From Lacibacter luteus (GTDB lineage Bacteria > Bacteroidota > Bacteroidia > Chitinophagales > Chitinophagaceae), in assembly GCF_004118265.1 (NCBI RefSeq), contig NZ_SDHW01000001.1, forward strand, positions 124,001-188,000: 64,000 nucleotides of DNA, in the 5' to 3' direction. Positions 29,506 to 39,705 of the stretch are shown piece by piece; the stretch's first letter is position 1; each line of letters begins with the position of its first letter. A program made the translations under genes and the position numbers. Below the pieces are notes generated by a model. It worked only from the letters and a program-made list of their open reading frames with translations. It had not been told where the DNA came from and ran no database searches.

Positions 29506-30669
29506 TTATTTGAAAAGTAACGGTACTGTTTGAGCCACGTAGTCCTTTACATTCATCCATGTATGTCCTCCACCAGTGATCAAACTTTTGTGATTGATAT
29601 TCTTTGCCTTTAAATAATCAATAAACTCTACGGTTGATTTGTATAAGAAATCTTCGTTACCAACACTCACCCAAAGCAGTTTAAAGTCTTTATTTGTTTG
29701 CGTTGGATTATCAACTAATTTTTTATACCTGCTGTCCATTTCTTGTGGAGATAGATAGGCGCTGTAACAGCAGATCCAGGAAAACTTATCAGTGTTACTG
29801 AAGGCAGTTCGTAAAGTTTGGCCGCCGCCTCTTGAAAATCCACCAATGGCCCGGCTGTTACGGTTGTTGATGGTGCGGTAATTTTTTTCGATGTAAGGAA
29901 TAACATTGTTGACGAGATCTGTTTCAAACAGTTTGGCACGGGTGATAGCATCTTCACTATCTCTCCCAACAATATCAGCAGGCTTCGGTTGTTTTTTCTG
30001 CTCGGCTATTCTTGCCATGGGATTGCCGTATGGCATCACCACGATCATTGGAGTTGCTTTACCTTCTGCGATAAGATTGTCGAGAATAAAATTGCTGTTG
30101 CCTACTTTAAAAAAAGTTTCTTCTGTATCAGTAGTTCCGCTGATGAGATAAAAGACAGGATATGTTTTTCCTGCTGATTGATCATAACCCGGCGGAGTGT
30201 AAACTACCACTGAACCTGTAGAACCTTCAACAGAAGGATAATATTCATACTTAACAGTTCCGTGGGGAACATTTTTTATTGAATGAATCAACGGCGTTTC
30301 ACCGGGAATATCAACAAGACTTGCTTTAAATCGTTCGTTGGGAAAAAAAGAAACGTTCGCCGGGTCCATCACCGTTACACCATCCACCACAAAACTATAA
30401 GGATAGATATCAGGTTTAATTGGACCTACTGTTATACTCCAGATGCCAATGGAATCTTTTGTCATTGCAACTTGTGCTGCACCAAACTGGCTGCCTCCAA
30501 GTTTTACTTCTTTTGCTGAAGGAGCGAGATAACGAAACGTTACTTTTTTATCTGCATGCACCTGTGGAGAAATTACAAACGGCCCTCGTGGTGGTTGTGC
30601 GGTCGCATGCAAAGAACATGAAATCACAATTACTGCAAAAACAAACCGTTGAATTAAACTTGATGTCAT
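29506..30669 (-). CDS. CE1 esterase with N-terminal E-set domain
   Basis: A 387-residue secreted protein with signal ending in SLHATA, an E-set domain (KVTFRYLAPSAKEVKLGG) and a CE1 hydrolase. The Ser is S279 in GGFSRGGGQT, where Arg replaces the usual Met or Val after Ser, and the His is in GGGHTWMNVKDYV. It has about 30 more residues than the sister gene downstream, mostly around MARIAEQKKQPKPADIVG, a charged insert. Likely feruloyl or acetylxylan esterase. A 260-nt gap (30670-30929) separates it from the GH95 gene upstream; that gap holds no gene and no clear promoter pair. Confidence 0.88.
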   Translation of the reverse strand: MTSSLIQRFVFAVIVISCSLHATAQPPRGPFVISPQVHADKKVTFRYLAPSAKEVKLGGSQFGAAQVAMTKDSIGIWSITVGPIKPDIYPYSFVVDGVTVMDPANVSFFPNERFKASLVDIPGETPLIHSIKNVPHGTVKYEYYPSVEGSTGSVVVYTPPGYDQSAGKTYPVFYLISGTTDTEETFFKVGNSNFILDNLIAEGKATPMIVVMPYGNPMARIAEQKKQPKPADIVGRDSEDAITRAKLFETDLVNNVIPYIEKNYRTINNRNSRAIGGFSRGGGQTLRTAFSNTDKFSWICCYSAYLSPQEMDSRYKKLVDNPTQTNKDFKLLWVSVGNEDFLYKSTVEFIDYLKAKNINHKSLITGGGHTWMNVKDYVAQTVPLLFK

Positions 30670-30929
30670 TTTTTTTGATTGCTTTCGTTAACATTTTTGT
30701 ACAAACCTGGCTTGATAAATAAAGAAGAAATGGCCTTAGTCGTTCGGCTTCAAGCAATGTTCTGTAATGGTTGATTAAGATGTATTGAAGGTTACAAGTT
30801 ATAAAGCTCACTCCTCTTAAACTTCCATAAAACCACAGCGAAAAATATTATACAAACAGTAGTATCTGATCTTTTATTGTCAGCAAATCGGCTATAAACA
30901 TCCGGGCTTTTTTCTATTTCAGGTAATAC

Positions 30930-33395
30930 TCATTTTAAAACCATTGTTACAATTTGACCGGGTTTTGTAGCTATATCATACAAAAACGTTTTACTTAATA
31001 CAACAGGTGCAAGAGTTGCTTTTTCAGAAACAACCGGTTCTTTAATTGTTTCAACTACATAAAGATGGTTGCTGTTTTCTCCAATTGCATTTTTGAATGC
31101 AACACCACTTGCTGCTTTCAACTCATTGGGAGTCCGTACCCGTAAGTTTCCTCCGATGGCTGATTTGATCACAGCTTTTACTACCCTTCCGTTTTTCCAT
31201 TCCATGCTGATGATTTCAAAACCGCCTCTTGCACGTAAGCCAGTAATACTTCCGGCATTTTGCCAAACAGTTGGTAAAGCAGGCAACAAATGAATAGCGC
31301 CATCCGCACTCTGCATCAGCATTTCAGTAATGCCTGATGTGCAACCAAAATTTCCATCGATCTGGAACGGTGCATGCGCATCAAACAGGTTATTATAAGT
31401 TCCACCACCACCTTCGTTTGTTCCAACCGGTGTGAGTTGATTTTTGATGAGTTGAAAAGCATGATCGCCATCCAGCATTTTTGCCCACCAGTTTACTTTC
31501 CATCCCATACTCCAGCCGGTTGAAATATCGCCACGGTGCAGCAATGTAATTTTGGCTGCATTGTGTAATTGTGCTGTGCGGTATGCAGAGATCTGGTTCG
31601 AAGGAAACAAACCATACAAATGTGAAATGTGCCGGTGCTTATCGTTGGGATCATCAATATCATCGAGCCATTCCTGCAATTGCCCATGCTGACCGATATG
31701 CATCGGAGCCAAACGGTCACGCATTTTTTTTAGTGTATCAACAAAAGCTTTGTCTTTCTGCAAAATTTCTGCAGCACGTATCGTTGAGCTGAATACATCA
31801 AACACAATTTGATTTGTCATGGTTGTACCTGCATCGAGTGAAGAACCCTGGTGAGCTCTTGGTGCATTCTCCGGCGACATATCAGGATTCATCAGCAACC
31901 ATTTTTTTGTTGGATGCTCAACCAAAAAATCAACATAAAACAACGCAGCACCTTTTAGTACCGGATATGCTGTTGCTAAAAATGTTTTATTACCGTTGTA
32001 TAAATAATGTTCCCACAAATGCAGACTGAGCCAGCCACCACCATTGGCCCATGCACCCCAGAATGCACCATCCACTGCGCCGGTTGCACGCCAGATGTCG
32101 GTGTTGTGATGCGCCATCCAACCTCTTGCGCCATACATATCTTTTGCTGTTTGCACTCCCGTTACCGATAATTCTTTCACCATTTGCAACAACGGCTCAT
32201 GCAGCTCCGAAAGATTTGTTTTTTCTGCCGGCCAGTAGTTCATTTCAGTATTGATGTTGATGGTGTACTTACTGTCCCAAGGTGGACGGAGTTTGTTGTT
32301 CCAGATTCCTTGCAGGGTGGCTGGTTGTCCGCCGGGTTGTGAAGAAGAGATCAACAGGTAGCGACCAAACTGGTAATACAATGCAACAAATTGCGGATCG
32401 TTGACGCTTGCAAAATTTTTCAAGCGTTCATTGGTTGGATGTGCTGTAGCATTGGTTACTCCCAGATCGATCTTTACACGATTAAAATATTTTTGATACG
32501 CTGCAATATGTAACGGCCTGATCTGTTGAAACGATTTTGCAACTGCTTTGTTGAGATAAGATGCTGCACGTTCGTTTTCGTTCCCGCTTACATCGTTATA
32601 ATTATTGAAACTGGTAGCAATAGAAATATAGATGGTTACTGCTGTTGCATTTTTGACACTGATGGATGTATCGGTTGCAGAAGTTGAACCACCAATTGTT
32701 TTGATTTCTGAAATGCCTTTATAGCGAAGCATTCCTTTTACTCCCTCGTGATCATTGCTGGTGCCGGCGATGGTCAATTGATTGCCTGCAATTGTAGTAC
32801 GTTGTGCATTCGGCAAAAGAGTTTTATAAAAAGCAGTAAATGAAAGACTGTTTGGTTTGCTGGAACTAAGATGCATTACAATTACACGATCGGGAAAAGA
32901 AGCCAATACTTCTCTTGTATAATTGATACCGTTAACACTATAAGATGTTTTAGTGATTGCTTTTTCAATATCGAGTTCACGGTAATAATCAGTGTAGTTG
33001 TCATGCCCATCAAAATGAAGATGCAATTCACCGGCAGGTAAAAACATCTGCCCATGTGATTTTTTGCTGATGATGACTTTGTTGGCTAACCGTTCCGCTT
33101 CTTTTTGTTTACCATCAAAGATGAGCTTACGCATTTCAGCCAAAGAATCCAATGCAAGCGGGTTATCGTTTCTGTTCGGACTTCCGCTCCACAATGTATG
33201 TTCATTCAACTGTATAATTTCGTTGGATACGTTTCCGTAAACCATTGCACCCAACCGTCCGTTGCCAATGGGCAATGCATTTTCCCACGTGCTGCCCGAA
33301 GGGGTATTGTACCACAATTTTAAAGCAGTATTTGTTTGAGCGAAACAAATACTGTGAGCAAAAAGAAACGAAACAAATACTAAATATTTCATCAT
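30930..33395 (-). CDS. GH95 glycosidase, alpha-L-galactosidase or alpha-L-fucosidase
   Basis: About 821 residues, a normal GH95 length: signal peptide ([19 protein letters not shown]), N-terminal beta domain ([27 protein letters not shown]), (alpha/alpha)6 barrel and C-terminal beta domain. The catalytic Asn pair is N380 and N382 in [12 protein letters not shown], and the acid Glu is in [11 protein letters not shown]. Two residues before N380 is Thr (T378). As I recall, characterised fucosidases have His there, while a xylan-PUL alpha-L-galactosidase from Bacteroides ovatus has Thr. That, with the xylan context, favours removal of terminal L-galactose from complex xylan side chains. The start is the ATG pair at 33392-33395, not the upstream TTG frame. 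Confidence 0.88.
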   Translation of the reverse strand: MMKYLVFVSFLFAHSICFAQTNTALKLWYNTPSGSTWENALPIGNGRLGAMVYGNVSNEIIQLNEHTLWSGSPNRNDNPLALDSLAEMRKLIFDGKQKEAERLANKVIISKKSHGQMFLPAGELHLHFDGHDNYTDYYRELDIEKAITKTSYSVNGINYTREVLASFPDRVIVMHLSSSKPNSLSFTAFYKTLLPNAQRTTIAGNQLTIAGTSNDHEGVKGMLRYKGISEIKTIGGSTSATDTSISVKNATAVTIYISIATSFNNYNDVSGNENERAASYLNKAVAKSFQQIRPLHIAAYQKYFNRVKIDLGVTNATAHPTNERLKNFASVNDPQFVALYYQFGRYLLISSSQPGGQPATLQGIWNNKLRPPWDSKYTININTEMNYWPAEKTNLSELHEPLLQMVKELSVTGVQTAKDMYGARGWMAHHNTDIWRATGAVDGAFWGAWANGGGWLSLHLWEHYLYNGNKTFLATAYPVLKGAALFYVDFLVEHPTKKWLLMNPDMSPENAPRAHQGSSLDAGTTMTNQIVFDVFSSTIRAAEILQKDKAFVDTLKKMRDRLAPMHIGQHGQLQEWLDDIDDPNDKHRHISHLYGLFPSNQISAYRTAQLHNAAKITLLHRGDISTGWSMGWKVNWWAKMLDGDHAFQLIKNQLTPVGTNEGGGGTYNNLFDAHAPFQIDGNFGCTSGITEMLMQSADGAIHLLPALPTVWQNAGSITGLRARGGFEIISMEWKNGRVVKAVIKSAIGGNLRVRTPNELKAASGVAFKNAIGENSNHLYVVETIKEPVVSEKATLAPVVLSKTFLYDIATKPGQIVTMVLK

Positions 33396-33454
33396 AAACT
33401 TATGAACTGGCAATTGTTTAAATGTAATCATCCTTTCAAACAATTACCTGCTGT

Positions 33455-35416
33455 TTATTTACCCAAAAAACGAATGCTCTTTACAAATAATTGGTGATCG
33501 CTTCCACTTCTGAACCTGATAAACAGGTCGTGTTTGCCTGTTACATTTTTTAAATTTTTGCTTACAGACTTCCATTGATTTTTACCCGTTGCTGCAACAG
33601 GCATAGTTGCAACTAACTTACCTGTTTTTAAATCGTCGATCCATATTTCCAACTCTCCTGCTTTCAATGCTGATACAACAAGTTCAATTTTTGTTGCACT
33701 GTTTCCTGTTTCCACACCTGAGATCATAAACCAACCACCATGTTCAGAATTATTTGTTACAACCACATCATCACCAACAGTCACTTTTTCAACAGCATAA
33801 TAATTGCTGTAGCCAACTGCAGGCATTGTAGAGAAACCGTCTTTGCAAATAAATAAATCAAAATCCGCCGGCTTGCCTTCTGCAAACAAACCTACACTTG
33901 TACCAACCCATGAGTTGTAATTGGGCTGCACCTTATCTAAACTAATCGCACTGATAGGTGCACCCATTGATAACCATTTTTTTCCATCGGCACTGTAATA
34001 GCCAAATAATTTATGCAGTTGCCGTTCTACTTTCAGCCAAACAACATTTCCGGTTGTGTTTGAAATTTTCCGCACAGCAGTATCGAATGAAAATATCAAC
34101 TGCTTTCCATTTTCAAATGCGCTGTACAAACGCACAACTGTTTTCTGATTACCATTTGAAAGATACAGACCGGCTTTTGCTGCAGTATCTGTTGCATTGA
34201 AATCAACTTTGGTTACTGCAGAATAATAATGATCGGTTTCTTTTTGTACAAGGCTTGTTCTGCCGCTATCGGGAATGAGACGCACCCATCCCTTTCTTGC
34301 ATTGACAGAATAATTTGCAATATCATTTTTTGTTAAGAAATGCCAGTTCAGATCAAGGATGTCTTTATCAAAATAATCAGTATGCACGCTTCTCCATGCA
34401 ATACCTGATTTTGGAAGATCGGGTTTCTTAACCGGGTGCGTTGTTGGTGCCATGCCCCAAGGTCTGTCGTCTTCCCATATTACAGGATAGAGTGATGTTT
34501 GACGGCCTTTGCCCGACCAATCATCATTGCCATATCGTTCATAACTCTGTCCAATTGTCCACCAGGAACCATCTGCTAATTGAATGGGAGCTGATATGTG
34601 ATTGGGACGACGAAAACCAACATTGGGATCGGTTATTGGTTTGAAAAATTCTCCCAGACGTTCCCATTGTGTGGAATCGGCTGTAAGTGCTTTTCCTCTT
34701 AATACATATTGACCACCTGATACATCACCTGCAGGAAAATAATAGTAATAACCATTACGCTTACACATAACAGGACCTTCGGCCCAACTGTATTGCAGCT
34801 TCGCATTCACCCAATCAAGATTAATAACGGTGTCGGTTAGCTGCCCATCTCTGCCAAGTGCCTGGATGCGGTTTACTTTTTGTCCGTTCTTGATCACCAT
34901 GTAAGGCTTACCATCATCATCAACAAAAATGGAGTTATCATATCCTAAAGGCCCGGTAACAGGATTTGATTTTACCTGCACAGCATCGGACCAGGGACCT
35001 GCAGGTGAATCTGCTTTGCTAAACCATTGACCATTGGCTGAAAAATAGATCCAATACGAACCATAGAAATATGTAATCGCTCCCTGCCAGATACCTGCAG
35101 AAGGACGATCAGTAACAAACGAAGCTTTTGCAGGCGTAACCACACGACTGATCAGTTTCCAATGCACCATATCTTTTGAATGATAAATGGGCAGGTAAGG
35201 TGTAAAATGAAAGCTTGAACCGCAATGGTAAAAATCATCTCCAACACGTAACATGGTAGGATCAGGATGATCGCCGGGCAAAACAGGATTAACATAGGTT
35301 TTTACCTGATTATAAAAAACAGAAGAATCAATATCATCTTTCTGTCCCAGCGCAACAAATACATTTGCTATTAATATACTTGCAACTGCTATACTTCGAC
35401 GAATGTTTACATTCAT
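33455..35416 (-). CDS. GH43 glycosidase with C-terminal sandwich and CBM6-like domains
   Basis: About 653 residues; the ATG at 35416 is chosen because the signal (RRSIAVASILIANVFVALG) follows it. The GH43 propeller starts YVNPVLPGDHPDPTMLRVGD, with further motifs YDNSIFVDDDGKPYMV and SWAEGPVMCKRNGYYYYF. A concanavalin-like GH43 C-terminal domain follows at about 350-510, then a CBM6-like domain over the last 125 residues (KIELVVSALKAGELEIWIDD, GKHDLFIRFRSGSD). It is the largest GH43 in the locus and probably a beta-xylosidase or arabinofuranosidase on large xylan fragments. A stem-loop lies 116 nt upstream of its start. Confidence 0.9.
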   Translation of the reverse strand: MNVNIRRSIAVASILIANVFVALGQKDDIDSSVFYNQVKTYVNPVLPGDHPDPTMLRVGDDFYHCGSSFHFTPYLPIYHSKDMVHWKLISRVVTPAKASFVTDRPSAGIWQGAITYFYGSYWIYFSANGQWFSKADSPAGPWSDAVQVKSNPVTGPLGYDNSIFVDDDGKPYMVIKNGQKVNRIQALGRDGQLTDTVINLDWVNAKLQYSWAEGPVMCKRNGYYYYFPAGDVSGGQYVLRGKALTADSTQWERLGEFFKPITDPNVGFRRPNHISAPIQLADGSWWTIGQSYERYGNDDWSGKGRQTSLYPVIWEDDRPWGMAPTTHPVKKPDLPKSGIAWRSVHTDYFDKDILDLNWHFLTKNDIANYSVNARKGWVRLIPDSGRTSLVQKETDHYYSAVTKVDFNATDTAAKAGLYLSNGNQKTVVRLYSAFENGKQLIFSFDTAVRKISNTTGNVVWLKVERQLHKLFGYYSADGKKWLSMGAPISAISLDKVQPNYNSWVGTSVGLFAEGKPADFDLFICKDGFSTMPAVGYSNYYAVEKVTVGDDVVVTNNSEHGGWFMISGVETGNSATKIELVVSALKAGELEIWIDDLKTGKLVATMPVAATGKNQWKSVSKNLKNVTGKHDLFIRFRSGSDHQLFVKSIRFLGK

Positions 35417-35531
35417 ACCGTTCTGTTTATACTTTCGTATGTTCAATTTTTGTGATTCCATTTTTTCTTCACTTCTTTTTTGCAAGGCAGAGACTCTTGC
35501 CCGGCATCTGCTTGAATACGCTTAATTTAAA

Positions 35532-35553
35532 GTCCGCTGTAGAAACGGCGGAC
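35532..35553 (-). terminator. Weak terminator or attenuator hairpin between GH10 and GH43 genes
   Basis: On the minus strand a 9-bp stem GTCCGCCGT/ACAGCGGAC (one G-T pair) with loop TTCT is followed by TTTAAATT. It lies in the 222-nt gap after the GH10 stop (35639) and before the GH43 ATG (35416). The T tract is short, so partial termination or 3'-end protection is more likely than a full stop, which would lower output of downstream genes relative to the GH10 gene. Confidence 0.45.
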
Positions 35554-35638
35554 GATTAACTATTGATTGCTATACGTGATAAAAGCTTTTTTATAATAAC
35601 TTCAATAAATCATCCGGCTGAATAAGACAGGGAACAGA

Positions 35639-36754
35639 TTATTTACTTTTATTTTTTAATGCAATGACTTTGTAAAAAGCAGACTTGGGTTTAAACTCTT
35701 TATCAAAAAGTAAAGGATAATTTGTTCGGCCACGAACAGGAAAGCCATTGAGCCACGATTGTCCATCATCAACACCCCAAAGTGTAACACGGCTGATCTT
35801 ATCCTTGTGTTTCAAGAACAGGCGAAACACATCTTCGTAACTTTTAGCAAGCTGTGTTTGCACAGAATCGGGCAAACCTGTTGTATAAGGGTTTAGCTTT
35901 GCTTCATATGCTGCACGTTGATTTACATCTGCACCAACAATGTCCCGAGGGTTGGGCAATACACTTAAATCAAGTTCAGTAAACATTACATCAATACCCA
36001 AAGCAGAAAATTCAAGAATACTTTCTTCAATATCTTTTAATGGCAAATGATTAATGTGCCAATGCCCCTGGATGCCTACCCCATCAATACGCACACCTGC
36101 GGCCTGTATTTTTTTAATAAGTGCAATGGCACCTGCTCTCTTTTTAGGCTGCTCAATATTATAGTCGTTGTAATAAAGTTTGGTTTTTGGTGCAGCTTTT
36201 TGCGCCAGTCGAAATGCTTCCACTACAAAATCATCACCCAGCTTATCCAGGAAAATTGATTTACGCATTGTACCATCTTCATTCAATGCTTCATTTACCA
36301 CATCCCACGAATACACCTGGCCATCGTATCGGCCGGCAATGGTATTAATATGATCGGTGAAGAAAAGACGAACTGAGTCTGCATCTTTTATACGGCGCAC
36401 AAATTGTGGTAATTGACTATGCCAGATCAGCGTATGTGCATTCACTACGATGTTATGTTTTTTAGCATAAGCCACAAGTTTATCAGACATCTCAAAATTA
36501 TATCTACTCCATTCAGGATGCATCACCTCCGCTTTCATAATATTCTCAGGTGTTACTGCATTGAACTGCTGAGGAACCAACGCAGCCGCACCCGGAATTT
36601 TTTCTTCGATCTGAGCAGTATTTAATGCTGTGCCAATAAAGAAGTCTCCTTTAAAACTCTCCTTCAATGAAGGGCCATCATTTATTCCGCTGCAGTTAAG
36701 AAAAACAAATCCACCTACTGCTATTACTATACTTTTTACAAATCTTTTTTGCAT
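35639..36754 (-). CDS. GH10 endo-1,4-beta-xylanase lipoprotein
   Basis: A 371-residue GH10 enzyme. The ATG at 36754 starts a lipoprotein signal with the lipobox FLNC (Cys 20). The TIM barrel carries the acid/base E155 in WDVVNEAL and nucleophile E260 in MFTELDLS, plus the IWHSQLP substrate segment near 110 and NDYNIE near 197. It cleaves internal beta-1,4-xylosyl bonds. As a lipoprotein right after the SusCD block it is likely the surface xylanase making oligosaccharides for import. There is no carbohydrate-binding module. It is the only endo-xylanase in the locus. Confidence 0.95.
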   Translation of the reverse strand: MQKRFVKSIVIAVGGFVFLNCSGINDGPSLKESFKGDFFIGTALNTAQIEEKIPGAAALVPQQFNAVTPENIMKAEVMHPEWSRYNFEMSDKLVAYAKKHNIVVNAHTLIWHSQLPQFVRRIKDADSVRLFFTDHINTIAGRYDGQVYSWDVVNEALNEDGTMRKSIFLDKLGDDFVVEAFRLAQKAAPKTKLYYNDYNIEQPKKRAGAIALIKKIQAAGVRIDGVGIQGHWHINHLPLKDIEESILEFSALGIDVMFTELDLSVLPNPRDIVGADVNQRAAYEAKLNPYTTGLPDSVQTQLAKSYEDVFRLFLKHKDKISRVTLWGVDDGQSWLNGFPVRGRTNYPLLFDKEFKPKSAFYKVIALKNKSK

Positions 36755-36797
36755 GTTGTACTTTATTAAAAATGTCATTCATATACGACATTACCCT

Positions 36798-36837
36798 GTT
36801 GTTTTATGAACATGCTGATGTCTGTTCATAAAACAAC
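36798..36837 (-). other. Strong 15-bp stem-loop separating SusCD block from enzyme genes
   Basis: Perfect inverted repeat GTTGTTTTATGAACA (36798-36812) and TGTTCATAAAACAAC (36823-36837) with a 10-nt loop, in the 104-nt gap before the GH10 gene. No T tract follows on the minus strand, so it is not a normal terminator. The position suggests an mRNA processing or stabilising hairpin that lets the transport genes accumulate to a higher level than the enzyme genes. A dimeric regulator site is an alternative. Confidence 0.55.
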
Positions 36838-36858
36838 CACTGTGATTAACGTTTGCGC

Positions 36859-37887
36859 TTAATAAACTACCGGATTGAAAGTTTCGAATTTTACGCCTCT
36901 GTCTCTTAATACAAGTGTATCAGTAAAACTGTGTGTTGTTGTGCCAAAGTTTACCTGGTATTTCAAATGCAATACATCACGTTTTTGATTTCCCCACATA
37001 TCACCTTTCTTTACAAAAGCTCCATTCCCACTCACTGTATAACTTGCAGACGCAGGCCCTGCAACTGAACAGTTACCGGCATTGTCGAAGTTTAATACCA
37101 ATTGAAATGCTGCATTGATATTACCCTTGTTCTTTGCATTTAAGGAAATACTATCCTGTGTCATCGACTTGGTGAACAGGTTACATACTTCATCCTTTTC
37201 TACAAACTGGTTACGGTAAACTACAGTTGTATCTAACGCTGTATTGCCATTATTACCTTTCACTTCTGCAACACCTCTGCGTAAGTAAACACCATGAAAA
37301 GGATTGATGTATTTTATTGCATACAACACGTAATCCTTTGGTGCAATACCCCAATCTGCAGCAAGGCGTGGATCGGGAGATGTTTTTGTTGTTGAGCCCC
37401 TGAGAATAGAATCTGCATTAACAACAGAAGTAATCCTCATCGGAATAACAAAGGTATTTTTGATGGCTCGGGGATCAGCAAAAAAAGCATCAGTGAGCTG
37501 CACTTCAATACCGCCCATCACCTTTCCTGAAGGAATAACAATCTTCATGTCCTGTGGAAGTGTATAGTAGTTAGCAGGCATTGCAATCACATCAGTTCCG
37601 GTTGCCGACCCAAATCGTAAGCGTTGTGTGAGTGTATTATCCACTGCTACAGTAAGCGTAACATCTTTCTTGTTTTCATATACACCGCCCATTGTTGCCA
37701 TAATTAAACACTTGCGCTGGTTATCCAGTGTGTTATCAATGATATCTTCTCCCAACACAAGCGTTCTTACGGGCGATTGATACGGAAAATAAACCGTTGA
37801 ATATTTGTAATCAGGAAACTCCCATTTTTTATTACAGGCAGTAATGATTGAGAGTAAAATAACAGATATTAAAAAAACTCGTTTCAT
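36859..37887 (-). CDS. DUF1735-type surface glycan-binding lipoprotein
   Basis: A 342-residue lipoprotein with lipobox IITAC (signal MKRVFLISVILLSIITAC). The N-terminal part (YSTVYFPYQSPVRTLVLGED, to about 170) resembles DUF1735, and the C-terminal part (about 190-342, ending in FTDTLVLRDRGVKFETF) resembles DUF5627. Proteins of this kind follow SusD genes in many Bacteroidota loci and act, where tested, as surface glycan-binding proteins without enzyme activity. Its position right after the second SusD supports that. Binding to xylan is inferred from the locus. Confidence 0.8.
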   Translation of the reverse strand: MKRVFLISVILLSIITACNKKWEFPDYKYSTVYFPYQSPVRTLVLGEDIIDNTLDNQRKCLIMATMGGVYENKKDVTLTVAVDNTLTQRLRFGSATGTDVIAMPANYYTLPQDMKIVIPSGKVMGGIEVQLTDAFFADPRAIKNTFVIPMRITSVVNADSILRGSTTKTSPDPRLAADWGIAPKDYVLYAIKYINPFHGVYLRRGVAEVKGNNGNTALDTTVVYRNQFVEKDEVCNLFTKSMTQDSISLNAKNKGNINAAFQLVLNFDNAGNCSVAGPASASYTVSGNGAFVKKGDMWGNQKRDVLHLKYQVNFGTTTHSFTDTLVLRDRGVKFETFNPVVY

Positions 37888-37918
37888 ATTTCTAGCATTA
37901 ATAGTTATAGTTCAAATA

Positions 37919-39676
37919 TTACCAGCCTTTGTTTTGTAAAAGATTTGCTTTGAGTGCTTCGGTTAATGGTATTGGGCCATAGTACATGTTATCTGTGTAC
38001 TGTCTGTTCTCCACATTTTGTATGGTGAATACATTGTTGTTGATGACAACACCTTTTGCAGGTTCAGCAAGATTCTCTTTCCAGCGGCGCATATCCCAAA
38101 AACGGAATCCTTCAAAACATAACTCAAGTCTGCGCTCGTTACGGATTAACTTACGCATATCTTCTTTTGTTGTAACAGATGTCAGGTAATTATCTGGCTG
38201 TGCTATGCCTGCTCTTTTCCTGATTGCCAGGATAATGCTCCTTGCAGAATAGCCATGTGTAGTTGCAACATCGGGCCCCCATGCTTCGTTTGCGGCTTCT
38301 GCACAAATAAGAAACAGTTCGGTATAACGGACATGCACCGGATAATGCTTTTGCGTTGAACTTGCTGTAGGATTTGCATTCACATCTTCTCTTAACAGTT
38401 TACGCATATAATAACCGGTACGTGTAGATGTAGGCAGTAAGTTTACAGCATCGTTGGTAGGAGCATCTGTTTTTGTGAAAATTGTTTTGTTAGAAATCGT
38501 TCCTCCGTTTACAACAATATAGTTTCTTAAGCGGGGATCACGATTGGCATAAGGATTTGTTGCTACATAACCACTTGCCGGATCAGTAATAGGATATCCA
38601 TTTGCCATTGGAAATGCATCAACAAGATTCTGTGTTGGATTTATTCTCCCGTTACCAAAAAGTGTTGGTGGAAAATTATTGATCTCCAGTGTGTTTGTAT
38701 TAACAATATTTCCTCTCCATAACATTTCCTTTTGCTCAATAGGCGCACCTGAAGAAGGGCTGATATTGATTGCGTTTACATTTGCTGCTGTATAAAATAA
38801 CGCACCCTGCGGATCTAAACCATTAATGCCACCGCCCAGGTTTATTACTTCACTGGCATCGTTTGCTGCTTTCTCCCATTTCGCTGCTGTTGATTGTGGA
38901 TTAAAAGCAGGACTTGCCGCCAGCAAAGCTGTACGTGCTTTAACTGCTTTTAAAATACGACCCGACATGCGCTGCCTGTTAAATGTTCCGAATACACGGT
39001 TGTAATCTGCAACAGCCATTGTGCTGTATTTTGCAGGAAGCTGACCGGCAGCAATATTTGTATAATCAAGCGGTAAATATTTTTCAGCTTCGGTTAAATC
39101 GGTATAGATCTGCTGCACACATTGATCGAATGTGTTACGTGGTTTTGTAAAATCCGAATCGGGCGTTAATACTTCTGTAATAATGGGCACACCCAACAAC
39201 TCTCCATTTGCACTGTAACCTGCATGTGCCTGTAACAGATGATACATGAACAAAGCACGCAAGCCATACACTTCGCCTTTTAAACGATCGGTAAAAAGTA
39301 TACGTACATCTTTATTCATTGGTGACCAGTTTACACTGTCAACCTCTTTCAAAAAAAGATTTAAATACAAAATAGCAGAGTACGAGTTGTTCCACTGATC
39401 AACAGGATTGTTTGCTGCCGACCATGATCCTGTAGCCATATTCAGTAACGGATTAAACTTATCGTTTGTAACCGCATCGTCTGTTGCTACTTCGTTGAAT
39501 GTGTAACCATTTGTGGGGAGCCTGGTGTACGCATTCATTAATATACCTTCTGCATATGCAGGATCGGAATAGATATCGCTTAATGTTCTGTGGTTGTCAT
39601 CAAGTGGTGCAAGTATTTTTTTACAACCACTCAATGCAAGCACTGTTATAAAAAGTATCAGTAATTTGTTAACCAT
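37919..39676 (-). CDS. SusD/RagB-family nutrient-binding lipoprotein (pair B)
   Basis: About 585 residues with lipobox ALSGC after a short hydrophobic signal. It has the TPR-like SusD fold: YLNLFLKEVD, LKGEVYGLRALFMYHLLQAHAG, and the usual C-terminal RNERRLELCFEGFRFWDMRRW motif. SusD proteins sit over their SusC porin and capture glycan. The start is the ATG at 39676; the frame continues three codons to a TTG. It follows its SusC partner after 29 nt. Its sequence differs strongly from the first SusD, suggesting a different ligand length or type. Confidence 0.93.
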   Translation of the reverse strand: MVNKLLILFITVLALSGCKKILAPLDDNHRTLSDIYSDPAYAEGILMNAYTRLPTNGYTFNEVATDDAVTNDKFNPLLNMATGSWSAANNPVDQWNNSYSAILYLNLFLKEVDSVNWSPMNKDVRILFTDRLKGEVYGLRALFMYHLLQAHAGYSANGELLGVPIITEVLTPDSDFTKPRNTFDQCVQQIYTDLTEAEKYLPLDYTNIAAGQLPAKYSTMAVADYNRVFGTFNRQRMSGRILKAVKARTALLAASPAFNPQSTAAKWEKAANDASEVINLGGGINGLDPQGALFYTAANVNAINISPSSGAPIEQKEMLWRGNIVNTNTLEINNFPPTLFGNGRINPTQNLVDAFPMANGYPITDPASGYVATNPYANRDPRLRNYIVVNGGTISNKTIFTKTDAPTNDAVNLLPTSTRTGYYMRKLLREDVNANPTASSTQKHYPVHVRYTELFLICAEAANEAWGPDVATTHGYSARSIILAIRKRAGIAQPDNYLTSVTTKEDMRKLIRNERRLELCFEGFRFWDMRRWKENLAEPAKGVVINNNVFTIQNVENRQYTDNMYYGPIPLTEALKANLLQNKGW

Positions 39677-39705
39677 AATGTTCAATTTTCGGTGTGGATC
39701 TTACA

